Source of the DNA: Trebonia kvetii
GTDB taxonomy: Bacteria > Actinomycetota > Actinomycetes > Streptosporangiales > Streptosporangiaceae
Direction: 5' to 3'
DNA: 64,000 bases
Assembly: GCF_007827045.1 (NCBI RefSeq)
Contig: NZ_RPFW01000002.1
Coordinates: forward strand, 62,001-126,000
Shown piece by piece: positions 34,814-42,975 of this stretch (positions are counted from its first letter, which is position 1; the number at the start of each line of letters is the position of its first letter). The notes beneath the pieces were generated by a model. The model was not told where the DNA came from. It made no database searches and worked only from the letters and a program-made list of their open reading frames with translations. Both the position numbers and the translations under genes were made by a program.

Positions 34814-35628
34814 GTCAGCGCCTCCCCGCCAAGCGCGAAGAGCAGCACGTCGACGGCGGCGATGCCGATCGCCGCGTAGAACGGCACCTTCCCCGTGCCG
34901 CGTGCCGACGCCACGGCGAGCAGCACCGCGGCCACCAGGCCGGGGATGGCCACCCAGCGCCTGGTGGCGCCGATGAGCAGCAGCACCGAGGCGCCGAGCA
35001 GCAAGACGAGCGCGGCCCCCCGCACCGCCGCGGGCCCCCACCGGGCGGCGACCCGCTGCGGCAGGCCGCCCACGCCGACCTTCTTGTCGGTCGCCAGGTC
35101 GGGCAGCACGTTCGCGAAGTGCGCGCCGAGGCCGAGCAGCCCGGCCGCCAGCGTCACCGGCCAGCGCGGCGCGGGGTGCCCGGGCAGCGTGCTCGCCGCG
35201 TACGCGGGCAGCGGTCCGAATCCGAGCAGGTACATCACGCCCGACGCCAGCGTCGCCTTGAGCCCGAGGTTGTAGGCCCAGCCGGGCGCGACCACCAGGA
35301 CGTACAGGGCCGCGGTGAGCGGGCTGATGGTCAGCGCGAGCGCCAGCCCGAGCGCGGCGGATATCCAGGCCGCGGTCCAGACGGCGCCCCTGCCGATATC
35401 GCCGCGCGCCACCGGCTTATCTGTCCGGCCGGCCGCCGCGTCCCTGGTGGCGTCGCAGGCGTCGTTGGACCAGCCGATGGACAACTGCCCGGCAAGCAGG
35501 GCGGGAGCGGTCAGCGCCGGGCCGATGCCGTGCGGCGCCGCCTGCGCCGCGAGCAGGGTTGTCAGGGCCGTGATGGCGAGTGATGGACCTGGGTGGCTGG
35601 TGATAACGAGCGCTCGCACACGGTTCAT
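34810..35628 (-). CDS. UbiA-family prenyltransferase
   Basis: This 272-residue protein has about eight membrane helices and both Asp-rich motifs of UbiA enzymes: NDACDATRD (NDxxDxxxD, around residue 55) and DLATDKK (DxxxD, around residue 180). These chelate Mg2+ and the prenyl diphosphate. It is the first gene of the type III PKS operon, so it probably prenylates the PKS-derived aromatic product in the membrane. It is not close to MenA or COX10 in sequence. ATG 35628 is used; the frame is open upstream but without homology. Confidence 0.87.
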   Translation of the reverse strand: MNRVRALVITSHPGPSLAITALTTLLAAQAAPHGIGPALTAPALLAGQLSIGWSNDACDATRDAAAGRTDKPVARGDIGRGAVWTAAWISAALGLALALTISPLTAALYVLVVAPGWAYNLGLKATLASGVMYLLGFGPLPAYAASTLPGHPAPRWPVTLAAGLLGLGAHFANVLPDLATDKKVGVGGLPQRVAARWGPAAVRGAALVLLLGASVLLLIGATRRWVAIPGLVAAVLLAVASARGTGKVPFYAAIGIAAVDVLLFALGGEALT

Positions 35629-35836
35629 GGCCTGACCGCCCCCGTAGAGAGATGGAACCGTTTCCGGATCAGCATCGCAAGGCAAGCCAGGTGGCACCAC
35701 TGTCATCTGGCGGATTTTCGTATGGACATATGCACTGTAGATCAATCCGCTAGACAGTAGAAGACGATGATATCTATACCCAAAACACGACATATGAAGT
35801 GCCAATGCGGTCGGAGAATTTGATAAAGCTGAATAG
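35629..35836. promoter_or_regulatory. AT-rich divergent promoter region of PKS operon
   Basis: The region from about 35700 to 35830 is far richer in A and T than its surroundings and separates the PKS operon from a divergent methyltransferase gene. Both promoters are expected here. Elements such as CATATG occur twice (35728 and 35793 areas), but no single operator stands out. Confidence 0.4.
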
Positions 35837-36871
35837 GTGAAACTTGCGCTGAAGTGTGCCAACCCGGCCGAATGGCTGGCGCTACGGGCGGGGCTGGTGC
35901 CTGAGCCCGCCGCCGAGGCATGGGGCGGGATGGCCCTGTCCGGCGTGGTGGTCGCGGCCGTCCGCAGCGGGGTCACCGCCCGCCTCGCGGGCGGGCAGGC
36001 CACCGCGCCCAAGATCGCCGCCGATCTCGGCCTTGACCCGCTGCCCACCCGCCTGCTGCTCGACTGCCTGCGCTCGGCGGGCTATGTCACGGAACGCTCC
36101 GGACGGTACCGGCTGACGCGGCGTGGGCGGCGCTGGCTCGACCCGGCCTCCAGGCTGTCGGTGGCCGCCTACGTCGAGGGCGCGGGCGACTACTGGTCCT
36201 GGTGGGCCGGGCTGTCCGACACCATGCGGACGGGAACCTCATCGGGTTCGCACGAGGCGGGGCCCGCAGACCCGTACTGGCAGCGCTACATGGCCGGCCA
36301 GCGGGAACTGGCCAGGCTGTCGGCGACCGAGATCACGAAAAAGCTCCCGATGCCGCGCCGGCCGCGCGCCCTGCTCGATCTCGGCGGCGGCCACGGCTGG
36401 TATTCCGCGTCGCTGTGCCGGCGCTACCCGGGGCTGACCGCGACCGTGCTCGACCTGCCGGGCAGCGCGGCGGTCGGCCGCGAGATCATCGCCGAGGCGG
36501 ACCTGTCGGACCGGGTGCTGTTCCGCGACGGGGACGTGACCACCGCGGACCTGGGCGGCGGCTACGACGCGGTGCTGTGCTTCAACCTGATCCACCACCT
36601 GGCCCCGGCGCAGGCCGCCGTGCTGCTGCGCCGGATCCGGGCCGCGCTGAAGCCCGGCGGGACGCTGGCGATCCTCGACGTTTTCGCCGAACCCGGCCGC
36701 CGCGCCTCCGCGCACGCCGACATGCTCGCCCTGTTCGTCTACCTCAGCTCGGGAGCCCGGGTGCACACGCCCGGTGAGCTCGACGGCTGGCTGCGCGACG
36801 CCGGCTTCGGCTCGCGGCGCGAGATACCGATGCTGCGCATGCCTGGTCTGTCCCTGCGGGTCGCGGCCTGA
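35837..36871 (+). CDS. SAM-dependent O-methyltransferase (ASMT-like)
   Basis: This 344-residue protein has an N-terminal winged-helix dimerisation domain (about residues 30-100: TAPKIAADLGLDPLPTRLLL) and a C-terminal Rossmann methyltransferase domain. ALLDLGGGHGWYS is motif I, DRVLFRDGDV lies near motif II and YDAVLCFNLIHHL near the active site. It resembles hydroxyneurosporene/acetylserotonin-type O-methyltransferases used in natural product tailoring. It is divergent from the PKS operon and could methylate the same product. The GTG 35837 start has no strong ribosome-binding site. Confidence 0.82.
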   Translation: MKLALKCANPAEWLALRAGLVPEPAAEAWGGMALSGVVVAAVRSGVTARLAGGQATAPKIAADLGLDPLPTRLLLDCLRSAGYVTERSGRYRLTRRGRRWLDPASRLSVAAYVEGAGDYWSWWAGLSDTMRTGTSSGSHEAGPADPYWQRYMAGQRELARLSATEITKKLPMPRRPRALLDLGGGHGWYSASLCRRYPGLTATVLDLPGSAAVGREIIAEADLSDRVLFRDGDVTTADLGGGYDAVLCFNLIHHLAPAQAAVLLRRIRAALKPGGTLAILDVFAEPGRRASAHADMLALFVYLSSGARVHTPGELDGWLRDAGFGSRREIPMLRMPGLSLRVAA

Positions 36872-36933
36872 ATAAGGGCGATACCGAACGGGTTCGCGGT
36901 TCCCCGCGCCGGGCCCCCTTCACGGGGACCTCG

Positions 36934-37920
36934 CTACTGCTCGCCGCCCGTTCCCCCCGGGCGGTGCGCGCCGCCCGCGCCGTCCGCGGTGCCGACAGGC
37001 CCGGCGGACGCGCCGTCCGCGGACGGTCCGCGCTGTGCGGCAGCCTGGGCGGGCTGTGCGGCAGCCGGGGCGAGCTGTGCGGCAGCCGGGACGGACTGTG
37101 CCGGCTGCGCCGGGGCGGCCGCCGCCTGGCCCGCCTGCGCGCGGGACAGCTGCCAGGGGTCGGTCCGCGATGAGTCCGCCGGCGACGGGCTTGCCTGCGG
37201 CGGGCCGGCGAGCGGTGGGCCGGGCGCGACGGCGGCCTGCGGCCAGGGGTCAGGGGTGATGGGCGGCTGGCTGCCCTGCGGCGGCAGCGGGCCGATGACC
37301 GCGTTGAGCACCTGCGAGTTCGGGACCGACAGCATGCCGTTGACGGTGGACAGCCGCACGTAGGTGATGCCGATCTCGCTCACCGTGCCGTCAACCTCGC
37401 CGGACAGGGCGCCGGCGCGCAGCCGGACCGCGTCGCCGACCTTGAACGGGCGCGCGAGCAGCAGCACGATGCCCGCGAACACGTTGGACAGCGCCTGCTG
37501 CGCCGCGATGCCGACAAACACGCTGGTCAGCGCCCCGCCGAGGAGAAGCTGGCCGACCGGGACCCCGAACAGCACGAGCGTGACGATCAGCGTGGTGACC
37601 GCGCCGATGAGGACGAGCGCGTAGCGGACGATCGCGGCGTGCGCGGTTCCCATGACGGGCTCGAGCACCGACCGTGCCTTGCCCGACAGGCCGATGGTCG
37701 CCGCGCTAGCGAAGACGCAGAAGGCGATGGCGGTCACCGCCGTGATGACCCAGCTAAGGCTGGGATCCGTGGCGAAGAAGTGCTTGTGCGCCCACCCGGC
37801 GGTGACCGCCGCGCCGATCGCGAAGATCAGCGCGATGATCGACTTCCACGGCCTGGTCTTCGCTCTCACCTTGGCCACCTGCGCAGACAGGTCGATAGGC
37901 GGCCCGCCATGCACCTGCAT
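36934..37920 (-). CDS. MscS-type mechanosensitive channel with Pro/Ala tail
   Basis: This 328-residue protein has about four membrane helices; the pore-lining one is VGQLLLGGALTSVFVGIAAQQALSNVFAGIVL read across the typical Gly/Ala zipper. The beta domain follows with GDAVRLRAGALSGEVDGTV and GITYVRLSTVNG, VPNSQVLNAVI. Instead of the usual C-terminal domain it has about 115 residues of Pro/Ala/Gln-rich, likely disordered sequence, including AQLAPAAAQPAQ units. ATG 37920 has GGGAGG upstream. It would release solutes on hypo-osmotic shock. Confidence 0.85.
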   Translation of the reverse strand: MQVHGGPPIDLSAQVAKVRAKTRPWKSIIALIFAIGAAVTAGWAHKHFFATDPSLSWVITAVTAIAFCVFASAATIGLSGKARSVLEPVMGTAHAAIVRYALVLIGAVTTLIVTLVLFGVPVGQLLLGGALTSVFVGIAAQQALSNVFAGIVLLLARPFKVGDAVRLRAGALSGEVDGTVSEIGITYVRLSTVNGMLSVPNSQVLNAVIGPLPPQGSQPPITPDPWPQAAVAPGPPLAGPPQASPSPADSSRTDPWQLSRAQAGQAAAAPAQPAQSVPAAAQLAPAAAQPAQAAAQRGPSADGASAGPVGTADGAGGAHRPGGTGGEQ

Positions 37921-37992
37921 ACTGCGAATCCTCCCGTTTTCACCCGAACCGAAGCGGCTGACTGCCCTACGGTACAGGTGTCAACGGAACGA

Positions 37993-38048
37993 CGCGCGCT
38001 GGGCGCCCGATGGCAAAGGCCGCCATCGTATCGGGTGCCCAGCGCGCG
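37993..38048 (-). terminator. Terminator after acetate transporter gene
   Basis: Arms of 19 bases (37993-38011 and 38030-38048, one mismatch, core CGCGCTGGGC) face each other across 18 bases, 23 bases after the satP stop. It lacks a T run but the stem is very strong. Confidence 0.7.
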
Positions 38049-38070
38049 AATGTCTCCCAGGGGGACGCCG

Positions 38071-38688
38071 CTAGATCAACGGCTTGCCGACGGGAAGCCT
38101 GATCTTCCCGTTCAGGCCGTTGGCCAGGCCGGCCGCCGAGGCGTACCAAGCGACGAACGCGGTGATGATGCCCAGGTAGCCGCCGAACTGGCTGAGTCCT
38201 CCGGTGCCGCCATCGGTGAAGTTGCCGATGGCGAGGAAGATCTCGGTGAGCTCCAGCGTGAGGAACACGCCGAATACGGCGAGGTTGATCTGGGCGCTCA
38301 TGATGAGCATGTAGGTGTTGAAGATGGCGAACGCGAGAAGGATCCAGCCGAGATCGTGACCGGTCGCCGTCGGCGCGTTCTTTATCCAGATGAACAGGCC
38401 GATCCAGAATGCGCCGTACGAGGAGAACGCGGTGGCGCCGAATACGTTTCTGTTCCTGAATTCCCACATGCCTGCGAGCAACTGCGCGAGCCCGCCATAG
38501 GCGAGCGCGTAACCGAGGAAGGCCGAGCCGGCCGAGTTTCCCGATGTCCAGTGCGCGTTGACCGCGGACAGCAGGAAAGTTGTTAGTGCGAACGCCGCCA
38601 GGCCCAGCGGGGCCGGGTCGGCGACGGGTGCGGCTGCGGCCGCGGGCTGGACCGTGGTTGACGCATCGCGGTCTTCGCTGACGCTCAT
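38071..38688 (-). CDS. GPR1/FUN34/YaaH (SatP) acetate transporter
   Basis: This 205-residue protein has six hydrophobic helices and the family start block DPAPLGLAAFALTTFLLS (the NPxPLGL signature with Asp for Asn). Other landmarks are FGATAFSSYGAFW and LAIGNF. Members move acetate or succinate with protons. ATG 38688 has GGAGG seven bases upstream. Two small hairpins lie in the leader directly before that site. The Asn-to-Asp change in the signature is worth noting but also occurs elsewhere. Confidence 0.85.
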   Translation of the reverse strand: MSVSEDRDASTTVQPAAAAAPVADPAPLGLAAFALTTFLLSAVNAHWTSGNSAGSAFLGYALAYGGLAQLLAGMWEFRNRNVFGATAFSSYGAFWIGLFIWIKNAPTATGHDLGWILLAFAIFNTYMLIMSAQINLAVFGVFLTLELTEIFLAIGNFTDGGTGGLSQFGGYLGIITAFVAWYASAAGLANGLNGKIRLPVGKPLI

Positions 38689-38700
38689 AACGTTGCCTCC

Positions 38701-38730
38701 GAGCTAGACCAGCTCCCTGGCTATCGCCAG
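38701..38730 (-). promoter_or_regulatory. Leader hairpins before satP
   Basis: On the minus strand CTGGC/GCCAG and GAGCT/AGCTC form two short perfect stems just before the GGAGG ribosome-binding site. They could affect initiation. No known riboswitch matches. Confidence 0.3.
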
Positions 38731-38851
38731 GACGGATCACATTCCGCTGATAGCGTAACTCTCTGGTTAGTCTACCGCGATAGGTTGGCATGCCAGAAAA
38801 AATTGAGGCTGGATAGCACAAAGTGACGGATGATTTCTTATGCCCCGATAG

Positions 38852-38874
38852 CCCGCTATTCTCCGCATAGCGGG
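38852..38874 (-). terminator. Hairpin after RCK-protein gene
   Basis: CCCGCTAT and ATAGCGGG are perfect 8-base arms around seven bases, about 50 bases after the stop of the gene ending at 38925. It may be that gene's terminator. Confidence 0.45.
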
Positions 38875-38924
38875 TCAAAGGCCATTTGTCAGAAATTAAC
38901 GAAATTTTCGGATTTTAACAATAT

Positions 38925-40589
38925 TTAAGCCGTGACCACTGGCGGGCGATTGCCTGCCAGGAAGGTGGACAATCCGGCGCGGGTGGCGAGTACGATCACC
39001 CGGTCACCGACGGCGAGCCGGCGGTCGCGGCGCCGTGTCCAGTCGAACCGCGGCGTCCCGTGCTCGGCAAGCGCGAGCACCCGGGCGAGTCCGTTCCCCT
39101 CCAGGTCGGCGAGGGGACGGCCAGCGAGGTCAGAGCCCGGCTCCACGCGCACGTCGGCGATTACCAGGACGTGCCTGCCGACCGGGATGGTCCGCAGCAC
39201 CTTGTGCTCGAGCATCGCGACCGCGAACGCGGGTGCCGCCAGGTAGGAGACCGACCGGGAGACCACGTTGCCGCCGAGCGTCTGGGTCACCCGCTGGGCG
39301 AGGTCGTCGTCGAACAGGCGCAGCACGATCCGCAAGTCCTCGCCGCGCAGCGCCCTGGCCTGCAGCGCGGTCTCCAGGTTGACGATGTCGCTGCTCGTCG
39401 CCGAGATCAGCGCGATCGCGCCGTCAAGACCTGCCCGGCGCAGCGTCCGCTCGCTCGGCGCGTCGCCGATCACCACGGGCATGCCCTTGGCGCGCGCGAA
39501 CGCGATGCCCCTGGCCTTGGCGTCCTGGTCGATGACGGCGAAGTCGAAGCCGAGGTCGTACAGGGCCCCGGCCACCCGGGTCCCGACATCGCCGCCGCCC
39601 ACGATGATCACGTGGCCGCCGCGCGCCCGTGGCTCACCGCGGATCGAGCCGGTCAGCCGGGCACCGACGATGATCGCGGTGGCCAGGGGGAGCAGCGCCA
39701 TGCCGTCGACCGTCAGCAGGATCTGCGCGATCTTCTCAGCAATGTGGTTTTTCACGCTGGTCAGCGCGGACCCGGTCATGTCCATGACACCGAGGTAGAG
39801 CACGTCGCCCGGCTCGTGGTCCGAGGCGGCGAGCAGGACGAAGCCGGCCAGTGCGAGCGCTACGAGGACCGTGAACGTGACGCCGAACTTGTTCCACAGC
39901 AGCCGCATGGTCATCCGCAGCGCGCCGCGCACGGGGTGGCGCTCCCTGGCGAGCGGGTCCCGCGGCGTCCCGTCCGCCACGGCGAGCACCAGGTCACCGT
40001 CATCGCCCAGATCTTCCGGTGCGACGATCCGCGTGGTGTCACCCAGGTCGTCGGTGACGGCGAGCCCGCACAGCACCTGCCCCGCCTGCACGTCTCCGCG
40101 CCTGGCCACGAACAGCGTCTGGCCGGACACCCGCACATGGCTCGGCGCCACGTCGCCGAGGGCAGCGGCGACTAGCGCCGGGGCGGCCAGCTGGCTGCGC
40201 GACAGCACCGTGCAGTCGCGGAAGAAGCCGGTGATGTGATCGCCGAGCCGTCGGTTATAGGCGGCGACGACCAGCCGCAGGTCCGGGTTGAGTTCCTGTG
40301 CGCGCAGCGCCGCGTGGAAATTCGCCAGGTCATCGGTGCCGACGAGGGCAAGCGCCCGGGCCGTGGCGATCCCCGCGTCGGTGAACGCCTCGCCGGCGAG
40401 CGTGGCGTGCTCGCGGACGGTGACACCGGGCAGCGCGGCGATCTGCGGTCCGTGGTCCTTGAGCTTGTCGGGAAGCACGATGACGACTTCCTCGCCGTAC
40501 CGCTGAGTCAGTTCGCTTGCGATGCGGTGGGCGAGCGGATTGTCGCCGCAGACGATGAAGTGACTCCCGGTCATGGGGGGCGGGGGCAT
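38925..40589 (-). CDS. Two-RCK (TrkA-N) membrane protein, putative ion channel
   Basis: This 554-residue protein has an N-terminal TrkA-N/RCK domain (HFIVCGDNPLAHRIASELT), a two-helix membrane segment (FGVTFTVLVALALAGFVLLA and LLPLATAIIVGARL), and a second RCK domain (HVIIVGGGDVGTRVAGALYD, ending with a TrkA-C-like part). This layout resembles K+ channels gated by RCK domains or plant CASTOR-like channels. The pore loop reads YLGVMDMTGSAL, so the TVGYG filter of K+ channels is absent. The start is uncertain (ATG 40589 or 40574, neither with a clear ribosome-binding site). Confidence 0.75.
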   Translation of the reverse strand: MPPPPMTGSHFIVCGDNPLAHRIASELTQRYGEEVVIVLPDKLKDHGPQIAALPGVTVREHATLAGEAFTDAGIATARALALVGTDDLANFHAALRAQELNPDLRLVVAAYNRRLGDHITGFFRDCTVLSRSQLAAPALVAAALGDVAPSHVRVSGQTLFVARRGDVQAGQVLCGLAVTDDLGDTTRIVAPEDLGDDGDLVLAVADGTPRDPLARERHPVRGALRMTMRLLWNKFGVTFTVLVALALAGFVLLAASDHEPGDVLYLGVMDMTGSALTSVKNHIAEKIAQILLTVDGMALLPLATAIIVGARLTGSIRGEPRARGGHVIIVGGGDVGTRVAGALYDLGFDFAVIDQDAKARGIAFARAKGMPVVIGDAPSERTLRRAGLDGAIALISATSSDIVNLETALQARALRGEDLRIVLRLFDDDLAQRVTQTLGGNVVSRSVSYLAAPAFAVAMLEHKVLRTIPVGRHVLVIADVRVEPGSDLAGRPLADLEGNGLARVLALAEHGTPRFDWTRRRDRRLAVGDRVIVLATRAGLSTFLAGNRPPVVTA

Positions 40590-40721
40590 GGCCAGATCAT
40601 ATTGGAGCCGTTTATCCCCCATGCGGCCGGTGATGCCAAGTCCATCGGCATCGGGTGAGGAGCGCCGGGAGCCGGCGCTGTACCATGGAAAAGGCCTGCC
40701 TCCCGAGGGGAAGTACTGCCC

Positions 40722-41168
40722 ATGGCCACCGATGACCCCATTCGCGCCTCGGACGCTGACCGGGATGTTGTCGTAGCCGCGCTGCGGGAGGCCTACACGG
40801 CCGGCCGGCTGGACATCGAGGAATTCGACGAGCGGATGTCGGCCGCCTATGCCAGCAAGACCTGGGGCGATCTGCGTAGGCTCACGATCGACCTGCCGAC
40901 GCAGCCGCTGCTCGGTACGGATGTGCCGGGGCGCCATCCGGAACCGCAAGCCCCCATGCCCCTCCACCGGCCACTGCCCGCGCCGGCACCAACCGATGAC
41001 CCGCAGGAACTCCCGGTGCGGCGGCGCCGCAGTCCGATAGGGGTGCTCATACCGCTGGCGGTCTGGATCCTGCTCGTCTCCCACGGCACGCTCGCGCCCG
41101 GCATGGTGTTCTTGTTCATCGTCGTGGTCGTGCTCGTGTCGATCTCGGCCTCGATCCGCCGCCACTGA
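40722..41168 (+). CDS. DUF1707 membrane protein
   Basis: This 148-residue protein opens with the DUF1707 block (IRASDADRDVVVAALREAYT, GRLDIEEFDERM, AYASKTWGDLRRLTIDLP), a small helical domain related to SHOCT. After a Pro-rich linker two hydrophobic segments follow (GVLIPLAVWILLVS and GMVFLFIVVVVLVSISAS). ATG 40722 has GAGGGGAAG upstream. Such proteins are abundant in actinobacteria and have no agreed role; some are linked to cell envelope stress. It is convergent with pgl. Confidence 0.85.
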   Translation: MATDDPIRASDADRDVVVAALREAYTAGRLDIEEFDERMSAAYASKTWGDLRRLTIDLPTQPLLGTDVPGRHPEPQAPMPLHRPLPAPAPTDDPQELPVRRRRSPIGVLIPLAVWILLVSHGTLAPGMVFLFIVVVVLVSISASIRRH

Positions 41169-41201
41169 CACTGGCGCTGCTATCCCGGCGCCGGCCGCGG
41201 C

Positions 41202-41954
41202 CTAGGCGCGCGGCAGCTTGCCCGCCGCGGCCTCGTCGAGCAGGAACAGGGTGCGCTCCGTGCCGCGGGCGCCCGCCGCGGGGAGCTTGTCCTGGCTGAT
41301 CCCGGTCACCGCCAGGGCGACCGCCTCGGCCTTCTCCTCGCCGCTCGCCAGGATCCAGACCTCGCGAGCGGCACGGATGGCGCCGAAGGTGAGCGAGATC
41401 CGGGTAGGCGGCGGCTTGGGGGAGTTGCGGACCGCGACCACGGAACCGCCGGCGCGCGCGGCGGGGGAGTCGGGGAAGATGGAGGCGACGTGCCCCTCCG
41501 GCCCGATGCCGAGCATCAGCACGTCGAAGGCGGGGACGAGCGCGCCGTCGGCGGCCGCGGCGGCCAGTTCCGCGGCGTACCTGGCGGCGGCCGCATCCGG
41601 GTCATCGCCGTCGGGACCGTCGGGCCCCGCGACCGTGTGCACGCGCGCGGGGTCCACGCCGAGATGGTCGAGCAGCGCGGCCCTGGCGCCGGTCTCGTTC
41701 CGCTCCGGGTCGCCGGTCGGCTCGAACCGCTCGTCGCCCCACCAGAAGTCGACACGGCGCCAGTCGACAGCGTCCCTGGCGGGCGCGGCGGCGATCGCCG
41801 CCATGACCTTCGTGCCGATCCCGCCGCCGGTCAGCACCAGGTGGCCGTGCCCGGCGGCGCCGATCGCGTCGGCCATCGCGGTGACGGTGCGCGCGGCGGC
41901 CGCGCTGGCGAGCAGGTCACCGCTGGCATGAATGAGGACCTCGGGAACGGACAA
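41202..41954 (-). CDS. pgl: 6-phosphogluconolactonase
   Basis: This 250-residue protein is a DevB-type 6-phosphogluconolactonase. LVLTGGGIGTKVMAAIA and VDFWWGDERFEPTGDPERN are characteristic, and GIGPEGHVASIFP holds the catalytic His region. It hydrolyses 6-phosphogluconolactone made by Zwf. It is last in the tkt-tal-zwf-opcA-pgl operon, 11 bases after opcA. The initiation codon appears to be TTG at 41954, as GGAGG lies six bases upstream and no ATG or GTG suits. Confidence 0.93.
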   Translation of the reverse strand: MSVPEVLIHASGDLLASAAAARTVTAMADAIGAAGHGHLVLTGGGIGTKVMAAIAAAPARDAVDWRRVDFWWGDERFEPTGDPERNETGARAALLDHLGVDPARVHTVAGPDGPDGDDPDAAAARYAAELAAAAADGALVPAFDVLMLGIGPEGHVASIFPDSPAARAGGSVVAVRNSPKPPPTRISLTFGAIRAAREVWILASGEEKAEAVALAVTGISQDKLPAAGARGTERTLFLLDEAAAGKLPRA

Positions 41955-41965
41955 GAAAAGCCTCC

Positions 41966-42967
41966 CTATTCGCCGTCGGCCACGGTGACGCTGGCGCCAT
42001 CAGCCCCGTCAACGGCGTCGGCGGCGTCCGCCTCTGGCGACTCATCGGCCAGCGTGGCCGAGGTGGGCGGTGACGCGAGCACGCGCTGGAGCGTCTCCGC
42101 GTAGACCTCGTCCGGGTCGAGCCTGCGCAGTTCCTCGGCGAGCAGCTCTTCCGTGTCGCGCCGGTGCAGCGCGACCATCCGGTCGACCCGTCCCGGCCAG
42201 GACAGCGTGGCCGTCCTGCCGTCGGTCCTGGTGATCCTTATCTCGCCCTCGGCCGTCGCGAACAGCGCCGCGGTGATGCCGGGACCGCCGGAGACGGTGC
42301 GGGATACCGGAACGTTCAGCCGCAGCTCGAGCCAGGCCGCGATCAGGTCCGCTGTCGGGTTGTCCTCCTCGGCCGCGATCTCGCCCGCGCTGATGGCCGG
42401 GTGCGGCTGGTCGAAGGTCGCGGCGAGCAGCGAGCGCCACGGGGTGGACCGGGTCCAGCCGAAGTCCGTGTCGCCGGGCTGGTAGGCCGCGGCGAGCGCG
42501 GCGAGCACCGCGCGCGGCTCCTCGGCGGTCGCCGCGTCGGTCACCCGCCGCTGCGCGAGCGCGCCGAGCGGGTGCTTGGCGGGGACCTCGGGGCCGAAGT
42601 CGGGCCACCAGGTCACCACGGGGACGTCAGGAACGAGCAGCGGCGCGACGACCGAGTCGGCGTGCTGGCCGAGCATGCCGTACATGCGCAGCACGATCGT
42701 CTCGCCCGGCGAGGCCTCGCCGACCCGGATCTCGGCGTCGAGCCGCGAGTCCGCCTTCGGCTTGCGGCTGATGACCGTGAGGATGCGGCACGGGTGCTCG
42801 CGGGCCGCCTGGTTGGCGGCCCGGATGGCGTCGTACTGCGCCGCCTCGTCCGTCACGATGATGAGCGTGAGCACCATGCCGAGCGTCATGCCGCCGAGCC
42901 GCCGCCGCGCCTCGGTCAGCGCCTGGTCGATGGCGCCAGTGGTGGTGTCCGTGAGGTCGATGGTCAT
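41966..42967 (-). CDS. opcA: Glucose-6-phosphate dehydrogenase assembly protein OpcA
   Basis: This 333-residue protein matches OpcA, the actinobacterial and cyanobacterial factor needed for active G6PDH. Conserved-looking parts are MTLGMVLTLIIVTDE, VVAPLLVPDVPVVTWWPD and TDFGWTRSTPWRSLLAATFD. It begins eight bases after the zwf stop with a GGAG element before ATG 42967. The C-terminal 25 residues are an acidic, Ala-rich extension. It has no enzyme activity of its own in the family. Confidence 0.95.
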   Translation of the reverse strand: MTIDLTDTTTGAIDQALTEARRRLGGMTLGMVLTLIIVTDEAAQYDAIRAANQAAREHPCRILTVISRKPKADSRLDAEIRVGEASPGETIVLRMYGMLGQHADSVVAPLLVPDVPVVTWWPDFGPEVPAKHPLGALAQRRVTDAATAEEPRAVLAALAAAYQPGDTDFGWTRSTPWRSLLAATFDQPHPAISAGEIAAEEDNPTADLIAAWLELRLNVPVSRTVSGGPGITAALFATAEGEIRITRTDGRTATLSWPGRVDRMVALHRRDTEELLAEELRRLDPDEVYAETLQRVLASPPTSATLADESPEADAADAVDGADGASVTVADGE

Positions 42968-42975
42968 GAGTTCTC

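Noticed and set aside
35700..35836. AT-rich patch considered as an island boundary or attachment site
   Set aside because: No integrase, tRNA or direct repeat is nearby; a divergent promoter explains the composition.
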